Shown here: in pieces, positions 45,022 through 54,138 of the stretch
Position numbering within the stretch: position 1 is the first letter of the stretch
Layout of the letters: the number at the start of each line of letters is the position of its first letter
Assembly: GCF_021631985.1 (NCBI RefSeq)
Contig: NZ_CP070226.1
Span: forward strand, 124,001-188,000
Source of the DNA: Sandaracinus amylolyticus
GTDB taxonomy: Bacteria > Myxococcota_A > Polyangia > Polyangiales > Sandaracinaceae
DNA: 64,000 nucleotides
Direction of reading: 5' to 3'
Program-made: the position numbers and the translations under genes
Notes under the pieces: generated by a model
Databases searched by the model: none
What the model saw: only the letters and a program-made list of their open reading frames with translations
Told to the model about the DNA's origin: nothing

Positions 45022-46371
45022 TCAGACGCCGGTGGGCTCGCTATACGCCGTGTCTTCCACCACGTACTCGAGTTTCCTGCCCTGCGGTTCCTCGCGGCAC
45101 GCCCCGTCCTCGACGAGTTCGCGGAGGGCCTGCTGCACGGTGCGCAGCGGAGCATCGAGCTCGGCTGCGACCTCGCGCGCTGTCGATCGCCCATGCCGCG
45201 CGAGCACATTCAGCACGCGATCCTCCATCGAGAGCGCACACCTCGGGTCGGGCACCACGACCGCCTCGCTCACCATCAGCGCGACGCGGCCCGCGCGCGC
45301 CTGCACGCGGCCCGCGCTGCCAAGGCGCGCACCGATCCGATGCGCGAGCACGCGTAACGTCGCGTCGTGGATCCCCGACTCGTAGGGCGTGCGGTACACG
45401 CGGCGGTGCAGCTGCGCGTACTCAACGCCCTCGTCGCCCGCGAGCGCGAGCATCGCGAGTGCGACGTCCTCGCGACCCGTGCGTCGCTGCGTCGCCACGA
45501 TCGGCGACGCGCCCGCGAGCGCGAGGCCGGCACGCGCCACACGGCGTCCCGCGCCGCGCGGCGTGCGTAGGATCCACGCGGTCGCGTCGTCGTGAGCGCC
45601 GCTCACGCCGAGCCCTCCGAGCCCGAGCGGTAAGGACGCACCCTCGCCGCGCACGAACTCCGCGACGTCCTCGTCGAGCGTGTCGGGATCGAGGTGCGGA
45701 TCGAGCAGTCCCGTCATCGCGTGCGCGCGGCGCGAGATCGGACCGAGCGCCGCCGTCGTCACACGCAGGCTCGCGGCGCTCGTGTCGAACGCGCGACGAT
45801 CGCCGCGCATCGCGGCCTCGAGTACCGCGGCGAGTGCACTCGCTGCGCGCGCCGCCGGGCACGCGTCATCGGCTTCGGTCCCCGTCCCGATCGCGCCCGA
45901 CACGAGCAAGCGCTCGCACGCGAGCCACCCCGACCATGCGGGAGACACCCATCCGCCGAGCGACTCGAGGATGCGCGTCGCGTGCACCGGCTGTCCCGCC
46001 GCCGCGCGCACCCGCGCGAGGGTCACTGCTGCGAGCGCGTGCGGGCCGCGCAGCCCCTCGGTGCTCGCCATGCGCGCCGCCCGGCGCGCGACGCCGATCG
46101 CCTCCTCGATACGATCCTGGTGGAGCAGCGCGATCGCGCGAGTGCTCGCGCCGTCGATCACGAGATCTGCAGCGCGCAGCTTTCCTGCATCCGACTCGAT
46201 CGATGCCGCGTCCTCCTCGCGCCACGGCGTGCCGCGCAACCACGCGAGCCAGAGCGTCGCAAGACGTGTCTCAAGCTCTCCGCGCGCGCCCTCTGCGAGG
46301 CGCGCCGCGCGCGCGAGCCCGGCGCCGTCCCAGCGCGCGAGGGCGAAGCGCATCGCCTCGATCGCGCTCAC
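45022..46371 (-). CDS. Helical-repeat protein with C-terminal winged helix (putative regulator)
   Basis: 449 residues from a GTG at 46371. Residues 1-200 are TPR-like helical pairs (ALARWDGAGLARAARLAEGA; TRAIALLHQDRIEEAIGVAR). The C-terminal part has two DNA-binding-like segments: a winged region (YAQLHRRVYRTPYESGIHDA to LRVLAHRIGARLG) and a MarR/GntR-like HTH (MEDRVLNVLARHGRSTAREV, AAELDAPLRTVQQALREL). A cytosolic transcription regulator or signalling adaptor is likely. It stands alone. Confidence 0.78.
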   Translation of the reverse strand: MSAIEAMRFALARWDGAGLARAARLAEGARGELETRLATLWLAWLRGTPWREEDAASIESDAGKLRAADLVIDGASTRAIALLHQDRIEEAIGVARRAARMASTEGLRGPHALAAVTLARVRAAAGQPVHATRILESLGGWVSPAWSGWLACERLLVSGAIGTGTEADDACPAARAASALAAVLEAAMRGDRRAFDTSAASLRVTTAALGPISRRAHAMTGLLDPHLDPDTLDEDVAEFVRGEGASLPLGLGGLGVSGAHDDATAWILRTPRGAGRRVARAGLALAGASPIVATQRRTGREDVALAMLALAGDEGVEYAQLHRRVYRTPYESGIHDATLRVLAHRIGARLGSAGRVQARAGRVALMVSEAVVVPDPRCALSMEDRVLNVLARHGRSTAREVAAELDAPLRTVQQALRELVEDGACREEPQGRKLEYVVEDTAYSEPTGV

Positions 46372-46949
46372 CGAACCGCCGCGCGCGTCATCGAGGCTAT
46401 CGGGTGCTCATCTTGCCCACGAGAGCCAATAATGTTCGTCGCGCAAATCGCACGCACGTGGACCCGATTCGCGCCGTCAATCCAACTTTAGTCGCAGCCT
46501 CGCCAGGCTGTTTAGTGCGTGACACATCGCATCGGCGAGTGCTTGCATGGATCGCAAGCGAGAACGCTTACTCGGAACGTTAGACTCTGATCAGCGCGAC
46601 CAGCGTCGCGGCGCGCGCCGCACAAGCAGGCCGCGTGCCGCGCGATGCGCGGAAGAACACGTCCATCTCTCCCAAGACAGCACGCTACATCTCCCCCGCT
46701 CGCGACACGGAGCGTTCGCGAGAGCGGGCGAACGATGGGGGCGCGCGCCTGAACCGCCGCTGAAATTCTCGCGAGCGTCGAAGCCCGCCCGGCACAGCTG
46801 GCGAGCACGAAACGGACTATGGTGCGGAAGCCATTTGCTCACCGTGCGCCCATAGCGCATGCGGCCCGGGCGGCTGTTACGGAAGCTGCGCAGATCATCG
46901 CGTACGCGAGGCTGCGGCGCGCCCAGGGTGCGGAGTCTGCTGCTCATGC
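46372..46949. other. Intergenic region
   Basis: About 580 bases. The part next to 46372 is AT-richer and probably holds the promoter of the winged-helix gene. No supported gene. Confidence 0.4.
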
Positions 46950-47165
46950 TCATTCTCCGTCGCTGGGCGGAGTGACGTCGATACAGCCGGTGGTCGTCCC
47001 CGAGCGCTCCGTGATGCCCTCGCAGAGTTCCGCGCACTCGGCGTCGACGTCGCAGTGCGGGATGTTGGGGTTGCCGGACTCCGTTCCGAAGCACGCGCGC
47101 CCGATGCCCTCGTCGGCCGCCCATCGCGGACGGACAGAGTGTGCCGTTGCGTGAGGGAAATTCAC
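46950..47165 (-). pseudogene. C-terminal fragment of Cys-rich exported protein
   Basis: About 50 residues of coding character with four Cys (IPHCDVDAECAELCEGITER; GTTTGCIDVTPPSDGE) and a stop, but no signal peptide or credible start. It resembles the tail of the Cys-rich lipoproteins elsewhere in the window. Confidence 0.45.
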
Positions 47166-47260
47166 GAAGAGGTCGAGCTCGTCGAGGTCGAGCGGCCCGA
47201 CGTGCTCGCGATGCCGAACCGGTTGTTCGGTGGCACGCGACGTGCCGATCCCGCGCGCTC

Positions 47261-47540
47261 ATGTCGAGTCTTCTTCGCTTCTCCGCGTGCTTCGCGCTCG
47301 CGCTGTCGGGCTGTTTCGTCTCGCACGAGCGATCGGGCCCGCCGCCCGAGGATCACCGCGACGGGCGTCGGCGCGTGCACCGCGGAGCTGGACGACGGCG
47401 AGTACTTCTGCTCGCCGGACAGCGGTGTGCTCTAGGACGGCGCGGCGGGCGGACGCATCGCGGTGTCGGCGACGGGCGGTGATCGTCGCGTTCGCGAGCC
47501 CGATGACTCGCAGCGCTGCACGCGTGACGCGGTGGCGCGC
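47261..47540 (+). pseudogene. Frameshifted small lipoprotein
   Basis: The ATG at 47261 starts a lipoprotein signal (MSSLLRFSACFALALSGCFV; lipobox ALSGC). After HERSGPPPEDHRDGRR the coding character jumps to another frame (GACTAELDDGEYFCSPDSGV) and a stop follows. A frameshift has disabled the gene. Confidence 0.5.
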
Positions 47541-47684
47541 CGGTCCCGGTGTCGATGTCATGATTCCCGCACGGTTAGCACCTCGTGCCCAGCATCGTCG
47601 CACGGAGGCTCGCGGCTCTGACAAGCGGACACCCGCGGCGGAGCCCGCGTCAGTCGCAGTGGGGAGCCCTCGTCCTGCGCGCGC

Positions 47685-48002
47685 ATGCGCGATGAGCTCG
47701 TGAGCGTCGATGCCGATCGCAACCGCTTCCGATTCTTCGTGATCGAGCTGCGCGAGGTCCCGATGGGCGGCGCTGAGCTCGTGCGTCGCTGGGGCCGGGT
47801 TGGCGCGGAGGGCCGGTGCGAAGTCGAGGCCTTCGACTCGCTCGCCGCGGCGAGCGTTGCTCGCACCGCGCTCCTCGAGCGACGCAAGCAGCGCGGGTAT
47901 ATCGCGGCGGACCCCGTAGCGATCGCGCTCGTGCGTCGGATGATGGCAGCTCGCCGTGCAGCTCGCCGGAGTCCGCGCCAGCTCGCGTTTCCGGGCTTCT
48001 GA
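47685..48002 (+). CDS. WGR-domain protein
   Basis: 105 residues. The WGR fold is clear: NRFRFFVIELREVPMGGAEL, then VRRWGRVGAEGRCEVEAFDS and a helical C-terminus ending RQLAFPGF. WGR domains bind nucleic acid in PARPs and occur alone or in MolR-type regulators in bacteria. Here it stands alone, so a small DNA- or RNA-binding protein is likely. Confidence 0.82.
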   Translation: MRDELVSVDADRNRFRFFVIELREVPMGGAELVRRWGRVGAEGRCEVEAFDSLAAASVARTALLERRKQRGYIAADPVAIALVRRMMAARRAARRSPRQLAFPGF

Positions 48003-48050
48003 ATCGCGCGTGCGCAGCGTCCGAACGATCCACCGGAAGACGAATTCCAT

Positions 48051-48707
48051 GTGGCGCCTGCGCTGATCTTCGGGCAGCCGCCGAACGCAGTTGAGATACA
48101 GACGTTCGGCATTTCGTCAGCGGCACAGATCGTCGCCTTCGACGGGTTCACCGACGTGGACGTCTTCTTGCCCTGGGATTTGTTGAACCGCGTCGACGCG
48201 CCCGGGTGGAAGGTGCGCATCCTGGCGGACGCGCCATCGATCACGTCGATCGCGGGGCTCTCGATCGCGACCCACGGCCGGCTCGAAGAGGCGGCGCGCG
48301 CCGACGCGGTCATCATCGCGAGCGGTCCCGGTTTGCGCCCGAAGCTGCAGGGCACCGAGTTCGCCGGCGCGCTCTCGTTCGATCCTCCGCGCCAGCGGAT
48401 CGGATCGATGTGCTCGGGCGCGCTCCTCCTCGCGTCGAAGGGTCTGCTCGAAGGCAAGCGCGCGACGACCTACCCCACGCAACGCGATCGCCTCGCGTCG
48501 ATGTCGACGAGCCCTTCGTGCGCGAGGGCACGATCGCGACGGGCGGCCGGCTGCCTCGCCGCGATCGACCTCGTCGGCTGGATCATCGAAGAGCTCGCCG
48601 GCGCCGAGCAGCGCGAGATCGTCCTGCGCTCCGTCCAACCTGTCGGCCGCGGTCTCGGATTCGACGCTCGCCCCCTCCCGTCCCGCCAGTACACGCCGCA
48701 ATCGTGA
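48051..48707 (+). CDS. DJ-1/PfpI-family protein with an internal out-of-frame segment
   Basis: About 218 residues from a GTG. DJ-1/PfpI core: IVAFDGFTDVDVFLPWDLLN, ADAVIIASGPGLRPKL, and the nucleophile elbow in IGSMCSGALLLASKGLLEGK with the expected Cys. After YPTQRDRLASM some 15 codons are out of frame relative to the family (the other frame reads DEPFVREGTIATGG), then the right frame returns (CLAAIDLVGWIIEELAGAEQ). Two compensating indels would explain it. The catalytic Cys is upstream and intact, so activity may survive; it could also be a young pseudogene. Confidence 0.72.
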   Translation: MAPALIFGQPPNAVEIQTFGISSAAQIVAFDGFTDVDVFLPWDLLNRVDAPGWKVRILADAPSITSIAGLSIATHGRLEEAARADAVIIASGPGLRPKLQGTEFAGALSFDPPRQRIGSMCSGALLLASKGLLEGKRATTYPTQRDRLASMSTSPSCARARSRRAAGCLAAIDLVGWIIEELAGAEQREIVLRSVQPVGRGLGFDARPLPSRQYTPQS

Positions 48708-49006
48708 CCAGCGTGCTTCTCGCGCGTCGCGCTGATCGATCGGTCCGGCGGTCCGCCTGCTCTCGCCGTTCGGCCTCGGCTTCTACGCGCGCGGCATCGG
48801 CTCGTTCGCGTTCAGCCTGCGCGCGGCCCCGCGAACGAGCCGCCTCCGCCGCCCACCTCGTGCACGTGGGGCTTCTGCTTCGGCATCGGAGACACCGACT
48901 CGCCTCACCTTCTGCCGCGCCGTGCTGGTGCCCGGCACCGCCGCCGAGCTCGCCGCGGTCGTCGAGGTGGGCATCTCCGGGCCTCACGACGCCCATTCCG
49001 CGCTAC
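48708..49006. other. Gene remnant region
   Basis: No intact gene. A plus-strand stretch near 48922-49020 (LVPGTAAELAAVVEVGISGP) has coding character without a start or family. Confidence 0.35.
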
Positions 49007-49519
49007 TCACTCCCACCGGTGATATCTCTCCGAAGTCCCATCGCCGTGATCGAGCACTAGCCACTCCACGCCAGAAGAGTCGGTTTCTACCGACCACCAC
49101 ATCGTGCGCGTCTCTTGACCCTGAGTGCGCTCACCGCTGTTCCCGCAACTGTTCGTCACGTGCGTCTTCACCCAGTGACGGTGCACGGTGACCTCGTCGC
49201 CCTCGATCACGACCGTGCCGACCTCGGTTCCGAGCAGGCGCATCGTGCAGCCGGCAACGGTCGACGTAATCACCGCGCCAGTCTCGTAGAACCCATCGGG
49301 ATCGAGGATGAAATAGAAACCCTCACCGGAGGGGTCGAGCCACTCGCCGTTGTCACGGTTGTAGTACTGGATCGTCGACAGAGTTCCGGTGAACCACTCG
49401 CCCGCGATCTCCGCGGGCACGCCGCTGCGCGGCGTGTCCGGCGCGCCATCGTCACGGCACGCGCTGACCGTCAGCGCCGCCAGGATCGCGATCACGAAGA
49501 GATGAATGCGCTCGTTCAT
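49007..49519 (-). CDS. Lipoprotein of unknown function
   Basis: 170 residues from the ATG at 49519 with GGAAG upstream. Lipobox TVSAC (LFVIAILAALTVSAC). The mature domain is a beta-rich lipocalin-like sheet (PAEIAGEWFTGTLSTIQYYN; FYFILDPDGFYETGAVITST), ending with many Trp/Tyr. It may be a small ligand-binding lipoprotein; the family is not recognised. Confidence 0.8.
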   Translation of the reverse strand: MNERIHLFVIAILAALTVSACRDDGAPDTPRSGVPAEIAGEWFTGTLSTIQYYNRDNGEWLDPSGEGFYFILDPDGFYETGAVITSTVAGCTMRLLGTEVGTVVIEGDEVTVHRHWVKTHVTNSCGNSGERTQGQETRTMWWSVETDSSGVEWLVLDHGDGTSERYHRWE

Positions 49520-49851
49520 GCTTCCTTCTCTCGAAGACACCGTGCGATTCGCCGCGTTCGCAAGTGAGACGTCACGCGCACGGCCGGGGAGTAATTGCGG
49601 GCGAGCGATTGAATCCGTCAGTGACATCGATCTTGAGTTTTCGCTAACGGCGTCCGCCAGCCTCCCGGCTCTCATCTCGGGGTCGATGTCGCCGTGTCGG
49701 TCGAAACCGCACGTAACGGGGCTCGGCTTAAGCGGGCGACGCAAGCCCGCTTCCAGAAGAGGGCCGGGCTGAAGCTGCCGCCCACCGGCCGCGGCCGCTT
49801 CAACCTCGAACCCTACGCAGCTATCGAGCTCGAAGAGCCGGGCTGACTCGG
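49520..49851. other. Intergenic region with a short coding remnant
   Basis: Next to the lipoprotein gene is its promoter region. From about 49694 to 49846 a plus-strand frame (RLKRATQARFQKRAGLKLPP; FNLEPYAAIELEEP, stop at 49846) looks like the C-terminal end of a lost protein. Confidence 0.35.
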
Positions 49852-50481
49852 TCAGCCGTCGACGCTGTCGGACGTTGCGGCGCCGGCGGCAGTGACGGGA
49901 GGAATCGGGTCGGGAACCCGGTTGCGCACCGGCGGAATCGACTGCAGGTATGCGAAGATCGCACGGAGGTCGTCATCGCTATAGTTTGCGATGAGCTGGA
50001 AGGGCATCGGCGGAAGCAGCGGACGCCCGACGCCCATGTGGCGGCCGTTGCGGATAGTCGCGATGAACGTTTCCTCGTTCCACCGACCGAGGCCCGTCTC
50101 CTCATCGGGCGTCAGGTTCGCGGTGAACGTCATGCCCCAGGGGCCCGACCAGGCGGTCATCGTGTCAGATGCCATCGCCATCCACGGACCGGGCGGCAGC
50201 GAGGGTGCGGCCGACAAGACGATGGTCTCCGGATGACCCGACAGCAGGCGCGAGGCGTCCGGGATGGGACCGCTCGGGCCCATCGTGAGCGGCGTGTGGC
50301 AATCTCCGCACAAGCCCGCGTTAACGATGTACCGACCACGCGCGACGCGATCCTCCGCATCAGGCGCGGTGACCGGCGCTCCGCCACTCTCCTCATGGCC
50401 CGCTGCTCCGCCGAGCTCCGGCGGGGTCTCGTCACATGCAGTGAGGGTAAGTGCGAGGATGATCAGGAAGTTGACTCTCAC
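49852..50481 (-). CDS. Mono-heme c-type cytochrome lipoprotein
   Basis: 209 residues from a GTG that overlaps the stop of the upstream gene by four bases. Lipobox TLTAC (MRVNFLIILALTLTACDE). The heme-binding motif is CGDCH (IVNAGLCGDCHTPLTMG) and the distal Met probably lies in FQLIANYSDDDLRAIFAY or HMGVGRPLLPPMPF. C-terminal helix IFAYLQSIPPVRNRVPDP is the usual cytochrome c end. Expected to carry electrons in the periplasm, paired with the diheme protein encoded just upstream. Confidence 0.9.
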   Translation of the reverse strand: MRVNFLIILALTLTACDETPPELGGAAGHEESGGAPVTAPDAEDRVARGRYIVNAGLCGDCHTPLTMGPSGPIPDASRLLSGHPETIVLSAAPSLPPGPWMAMASDTMTAWSGPWGMTFTANLTPDEETGLGRWNEETFIATIRNGRHMGVGRPLLPPMPFQLIANYSDDDLRAIFAYLQSIPPVRNRVPDPIPPVTAAGAATSDSVDG

Positions 50482-51551
50482 GGCTCGTTCTCCAGTTGGC
50501 GTGACGGGGGTAGTTCACGGATCCAGTCGGCGACGAGGCGAACGGCCTCGCCATCGACGACGTGCGTTCCGATCGGAGGCATCTGCGTGAGCGGGTCGCG
50601 GGCGCTCATCCGCGCGAGGACCACGCTAGCTTCGGGATGGCCGGGGTCGACTCGGCGCGCGGGCGCGTGCGGCGCGCCGGGGAGCGCGAAGCCGCTGGTC
50701 CTGTTGATTGTAGTCGTGAGCGCCGGCTCAGGCAGCGCAGCGCCTTCGTGCGCGAGCTGCATCCCAAGAGGGCTCAGCGCGCCGCTTGCACGGTGGCAGT
50801 GCCCGCAATTGCCATGCAGGTATCCGAGCGCAGCGCGCTCGGTCGGGGTGCGTCCGGCGATCCGGGGCGGGCGAGCGAGGAACCGCGCGGACAAGTTCAC
50901 GAGCGCGCCGATGCGCACGAGCTCGCCGAGATCGACGTCCTCGGCGCGCTGAACAGAATGGAGCGCGCCGGGATCGCGATCGGGCGAGAGTTGAAGGAGG
51001 GAGAACCCGAGCACCGGCGTCTCGCCGTTGCCATGACATGCCACGCAATCGCTCGTGCTCGGGACGGCGTGCGGCGCCCCGGTGCTCGTGTCGACTGCGA
51101 TGTCGCCACCACGCGGATCCGCGAGGACGGCCTCGCGCTCATCTTCGCTCCAGAGGTAGGTCGCGTAACGCCAGCCGTCGGGACCGAGCACCATGTAGCG
51201 CGTCTCGACGCGCCTCCCGAACGAGAACTCCTTCCAGATCCGCGTGCCTACAGGGAAGCGCCACGCGTCCGCGTCGCTGGCGTCGACCGCGGTACCAGGA
51301 GGTATCGCAATGAAGCGGCGTTTGGACGCACCATCGGTCCAAAGCGGATACTGCGGCGAGAACGAGAAGATGCCTTCGGCGGTCTCGAAGCGTTCCCAGT
51401 CCGCGTACAGTCCGGTCTCGCGCAGCGTCAGGGGAGGATTGAACGCGACCTGCGATACCGGCGCTCCGCTGCTCGCAAGCGCGACTAGGGAGCACGCGAG
51501 GGCGAGCGCGGCGGGCAAGCCTAGGACGCGGAGCGCACGACCCACACACAT
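50478..51551 (-). CDS. Diheme c-type cytochrome-like exported protein
   Basis: About 357 residues from an ATG at 51551; an ATG ten codons upstream (51581) is an alternative. Signal peptide LGLPAALALACSLVALASSG. The N-terminal region has FETAEGIFSFSPQYPLWTDG and RFPVGTRIWKEFSFGRRVET. Two heme motifs follow, CVACH (STSDCVACHGNGETPVLGF) and CGHCH (LHGNCGHCHRASGALSPLG). The layout matches the SO2930/HNE_0200-type diheme cytochromes, from memory. The stop overlaps the next cytochrome's GTG, so the two should be made together. Confidence 0.82.
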   Translation of the reverse strand: MCVGRALRVLGLPAALALACSLVALASSGAPVSQVAFNPPLTLRETGLYADWERFETAEGIFSFSPQYPLWTDGASKRRFIAIPPGTAVDASDADAWRFPVGTRIWKEFSFGRRVETRYMVLGPDGWRYATYLWSEDEREAVLADPRGGDIAVDTSTGAPHAVPSTSDCVACHGNGETPVLGFSLLQLSPDRDPGALHSVQRAEDVDLGELVRIGALVNLSARFLARPPRIAGRTPTERAALGYLHGNCGHCHRASGALSPLGMQLAHEGAALPEPALTTTINRTSGFALPGAPHAPARRVDPGHPEASVVLARMSARDPLTQMPPIGTHVVDGEAVRLVADWIRELPPSRQLENEP

Positions 51552-51761
51552 AAAGTCATTCACCGCTCCGACCCGTCGCATGAGAAATCGCCCCCGACGC
51601 ATTCAATGACGCACGCTCCGCCTGCAACACCGACGGGAGGGCCCGCGGCACAGTTGGTCTTCCCGTTGTTCGTTCACCACCGGACGAGCCCCGGCCGAAA
51701 CACGCTTCCACCGAGGTACTCGAACTCTCGCGAATACGAAGCTGATCCGCTTGATTGGTAG

Positions 51762-52643
51762 TCACTCAGAGGACGTACCGTCGGAACACGACTGAGCGAG
51801 ACAGCGGTGGGGCGGGTCAGTCAAATCGTCGCTGTCGTCCCGATTGCGAGCGAGCAGGCTAGACGGAGTCCGACCGAGGAACTCAACGCAGGTCCGAGTG
51901 AAATGAGAATGGTCGGCGAAGCCCGCTTCCAGAGCGGCCACACCGAGACCGATGGGCGTCGCTCGCGTGAGCATCTCGAAGGCACGAGCCATCTTGGTCC
52001 AGCGGAGCCAAGTCCGAGGGGTCAGCCCGATCTCGCGATGGAACGTCGCGCGCAAGTGCGTGGGCGACACGCGCGCTACGGCGGCCATTTGCTCCACGTT
52101 CCAGTCGGAGATGGAATCGTTCGCGGCGGCGAGCAGAATGCGTCGTATGATCGCGTCATGCCGGTGGACGCCCACGACGTCCGCCGTCGCGATCTCTTCC
52201 ATACACGTCGCGAGTTCGATGTCGGGGCGCTGAGGCTGCATTGCAGCCCGGTTGGCGTAACGGAGCAGTTCCGTGGTCCTCGAAAGAGGCGCAATCTCGA
52301 CATCGGAGCTGCTGATCCATCCTCGGGCTGCGCGATCGAGATCGCACAGGACCGTGACAGTCGTACCCACGCACGAAGAGCTGAAACCGACGTCGGGCTT
52401 CACGACCAGAGCCCGGCCGCGGGCGACCCGATTGTCGGAGAGGGTCACTTCAACATCTCGCTCGACGCCGACCAGCACGACGGCCGCGTGACACGCAAGC
52501 CGGTCCACGCCAGCAGACGACACGCGGAGCCAGCGTCCACGTTCGATGGCCAAGCCCCGGGTCGAGCTCAGGTCGAGCTCCGCCCGATCACGGGGACCCG
52601 TGAACGAGGGCGGGCACGCGAGCAGTTCGGCGCGGCCGATCAT
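51762..52643 (-). CDS. AraC-family transcriptional regulator
   Basis: 293 residues. The N-terminal cupin-like ligand region has little recognisable sequence. The C-terminal double HTH is typical: ISDWNVEQMAAVARVSPTHL, FHREIGLTPRTWLRWTKMAR and AALEAGFADHSHFTRTCVEF. It is divergent from the ECF sigma factor gene with a 203-base promoter region that contains a palindrome, so it may control itself and its neighbour. Confidence 0.88.
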   Translation of the reverse strand: MIGRAELLACPPSFTGPRDRAELDLSSTRGLAIERGRWLRVSSAGVDRLACHAAVVLVGVERDVEVTLSDNRVARGRALVVKPDVGFSSSCVGTTVTVLCDLDRAARGWISSSDVEIAPLSRTTELLRYANRAAMQPQRPDIELATCMEEIATADVVGVHRHDAIIRRILLAAANDSISDWNVEQMAAVARVSPTHLRATFHREIGLTPRTWLRWTKMARAFEMLTRATPIGLGVAALEAGFADHSHFTRTCVEFLGRTPSSLLARNRDDSDDLTDPPHRCLAQSCSDGTSSE

Positions 52644-52718
52644 GCGTGCACGCGCGGATCGCCGCGATGCGAGAACCCGCGCACCCCACGCCTCCGCCCG
52701 AGCGGCAGGAAGTTTGCT

Positions 52719-52730
52719 TCACACGTGTGA
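52719..52730. promoter_or_regulatory. Palindrome TCACACGTGTGA in the AraC/sigma intergenic region
   Basis: Perfect 12-base palindrome 76 bases from the AraC-family start and 117 bases before the sigma factor start. Candidate operator for either gene. Confidence 0.4.
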
Positions 52731-52846
52731 ATTCCGTCCTCGACCATTGCGACCCCCCGGGCGCCCCCGGACGCCCGATAGATGAAGTGCCGCTATGGGG
52801 CGTCGCGTTACGCGGGGGTCATTTGATCGTGGTAGGCTTACTCATC

Positions 52847-53404
52847 ATGCCCGGGCATGACGACGGCGAGACGCTGGCGCTGAGGGCCAGCAACGGCGAT
52901 CGCGATGCCGAGCGGGAGCTGTGTCGTCGGCTCGGACCCGCCGTCCGTGCGTTCGCGCGAAGGCGCCTGCGGAGTCGGGCTGCCGTCGACGACTTCGCTC
53001 ATGACGTGATGATCGAGTTCATCGAGGCGCTGCGCGCAGGTCGCGTGGCCGATCACTCACGCGTGGGCGGTTTCGCGCTCGGCATCTGCCGCAATCTCGC
53101 TCGAAGCGGCAACCGCAAGATGGAACGTCGGCAAGAGGCACTCGAGCGCCTCTTTGCTCCGCCGGAGCCGACTCCTCCGTGGGACCCTATCGTGCTGTCC
53201 CGCTCACGCCTCGAGGAGTGCGTCGCTCTCCTCACGGATCGCGCCCGCCACATCCTCCGAGCAACTTTCACGGAGGAAAGCTCCGACGACGAGATCGCCG
53301 TCGGTCTGTCGATTTCGCAGACGAACGTTCGCGTCATCCGGCACCGCAGCCTCGCCGCGTTGCGCGAATGTATGGAGCGGCCCCTCACGCTGGAGCGACG
53401 ATGA
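52847..53404 (+). CDS. ECF-type RNA polymerase sigma factor
   Basis: 185 residues from an ATG at 52847. Region 2 (FARRRLRSRAAVDDFAHDVM, IEFIEALRAG, GFALGICRNLARSGNRKM) should bind core and the -10 element. Region 4 (LLTDRARHILRATFTEESSD, EIAVGLSISQTNVRVIRHRS) carries the -35 HTH. No anti-sigma gene is next to it; instead the response-regulator gene overlaps its stop by four bases (ATGA). This suggests a phosphorylation-linked control of the sigma factor, which is inference. Confidence 0.88.
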   Translation: MPGHDDGETLALRASNGDRDAERELCRRLGPAVRAFARRRLRSRAAVDDFAHDVMIEFIEALRAGRVADHSRVGGFALGICRNLARSGNRKMERRQEALERLFAPPEPTPPWDPIVLSRSRLEECVALLTDRARHILRATFTEESSDDEIAVGLSISQTNVRVIRHRSLAALRECMERPLTLERR

Positions 53405-54000
53405 AGCACGACCGCCTGTCTCGAGCGGCGCAGCTCGAGGCCTACGAGCGAGCGCAGGGCTTGGATTCGGAGGATTCTCCGGACGACTACGAAGACGATC
53501 TCTTCAGACGAGCAGCTGATGGCGCAGCAGAAGAAGTAGTGTTCGCCGACGCAGTCCAGTCGGCATACGACCGCTACTTCCGCGCCGTGCCGCGCCGTCC
53601 GGATGACCAGGAGGCCGCCCAGGGCGTCGTACTCTACGTCGAGGATGACACGGATGTTCGCGACGTGATGGCGAGCATGCTTGAACGCGAACACTATGTA
53701 GTGCGCACGGCTGGCGATGGTCGCGAGGCGCTGGAGATGCTCCGAGGCGGGTTGCAGCCGGACGTCATCTTGCTCGACCTCATGATGCCCGTCATGGATG
53801 GATGGGAATTTCGCGCGGCACAACTGCGAGATCCGAAACTTGCTGCCATCCCGACGGTTCTCGTCTCAGCAGTCCGTCCTCTCGCCGGACCCGCAAGATC
53901 GCTCGGTGCGGCAGGTTACCTCGAAAAGCCGTTTCGTCGCGACGACCTCTTGCGAGCTGTTGGGTCGCTCGCAACGCGCGAGCCGCATGCGATTGGGTAG
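53401..54000 (+). CDS. Response regulator with N-terminal extension
   Basis: 199 residues. Residues 1-70 are an acidic helical extension (AAQLEAYERAQGLDSEDSPD). A receiver domain follows: VVLYVEDDTDVRDVMASML, phosphoacceptor D126 in VILLDLMMPVMDGWEF and K176 in GYLEKPFRRDD. There is no output domain, so it acts through protein contact. Overlap with the ECF sigma gene suggests that the N-terminal extension or the receiver contacts the sigma factor. No histidine kinase gene is nearby. Confidence 0.9.
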   Translation: MKHDRLSRAAQLEAYERAQGLDSEDSPDDYEDDLFRRAADGAAEEVVFADAVQSAYDRYFRAVPRRPDDQEAAQGVVLYVEDDTDVRDVMASMLEREHYVVRTAGDGREALEMLRGGLQPDVILLDLMMPVMDGWEFRAAQLRDPKLAAIPTVLVSAVRPLAGPARSLGAAGYLEKPFRRDDLLRAVGSLATREPHAIG

Positions 54001-54138
54001 CGCGTGCGCTCGCCCTCCGGCCGCGCAAGCACGTCGGGCCAATCCCTTGTGGCGAGCCGACACCTGCAGCGCGATCGATTTCTCGCAGGCCACCCCACCA
54101 TAGTACGCGGTGCTCGCGTGTTGCGCGCCGGCCCGATC

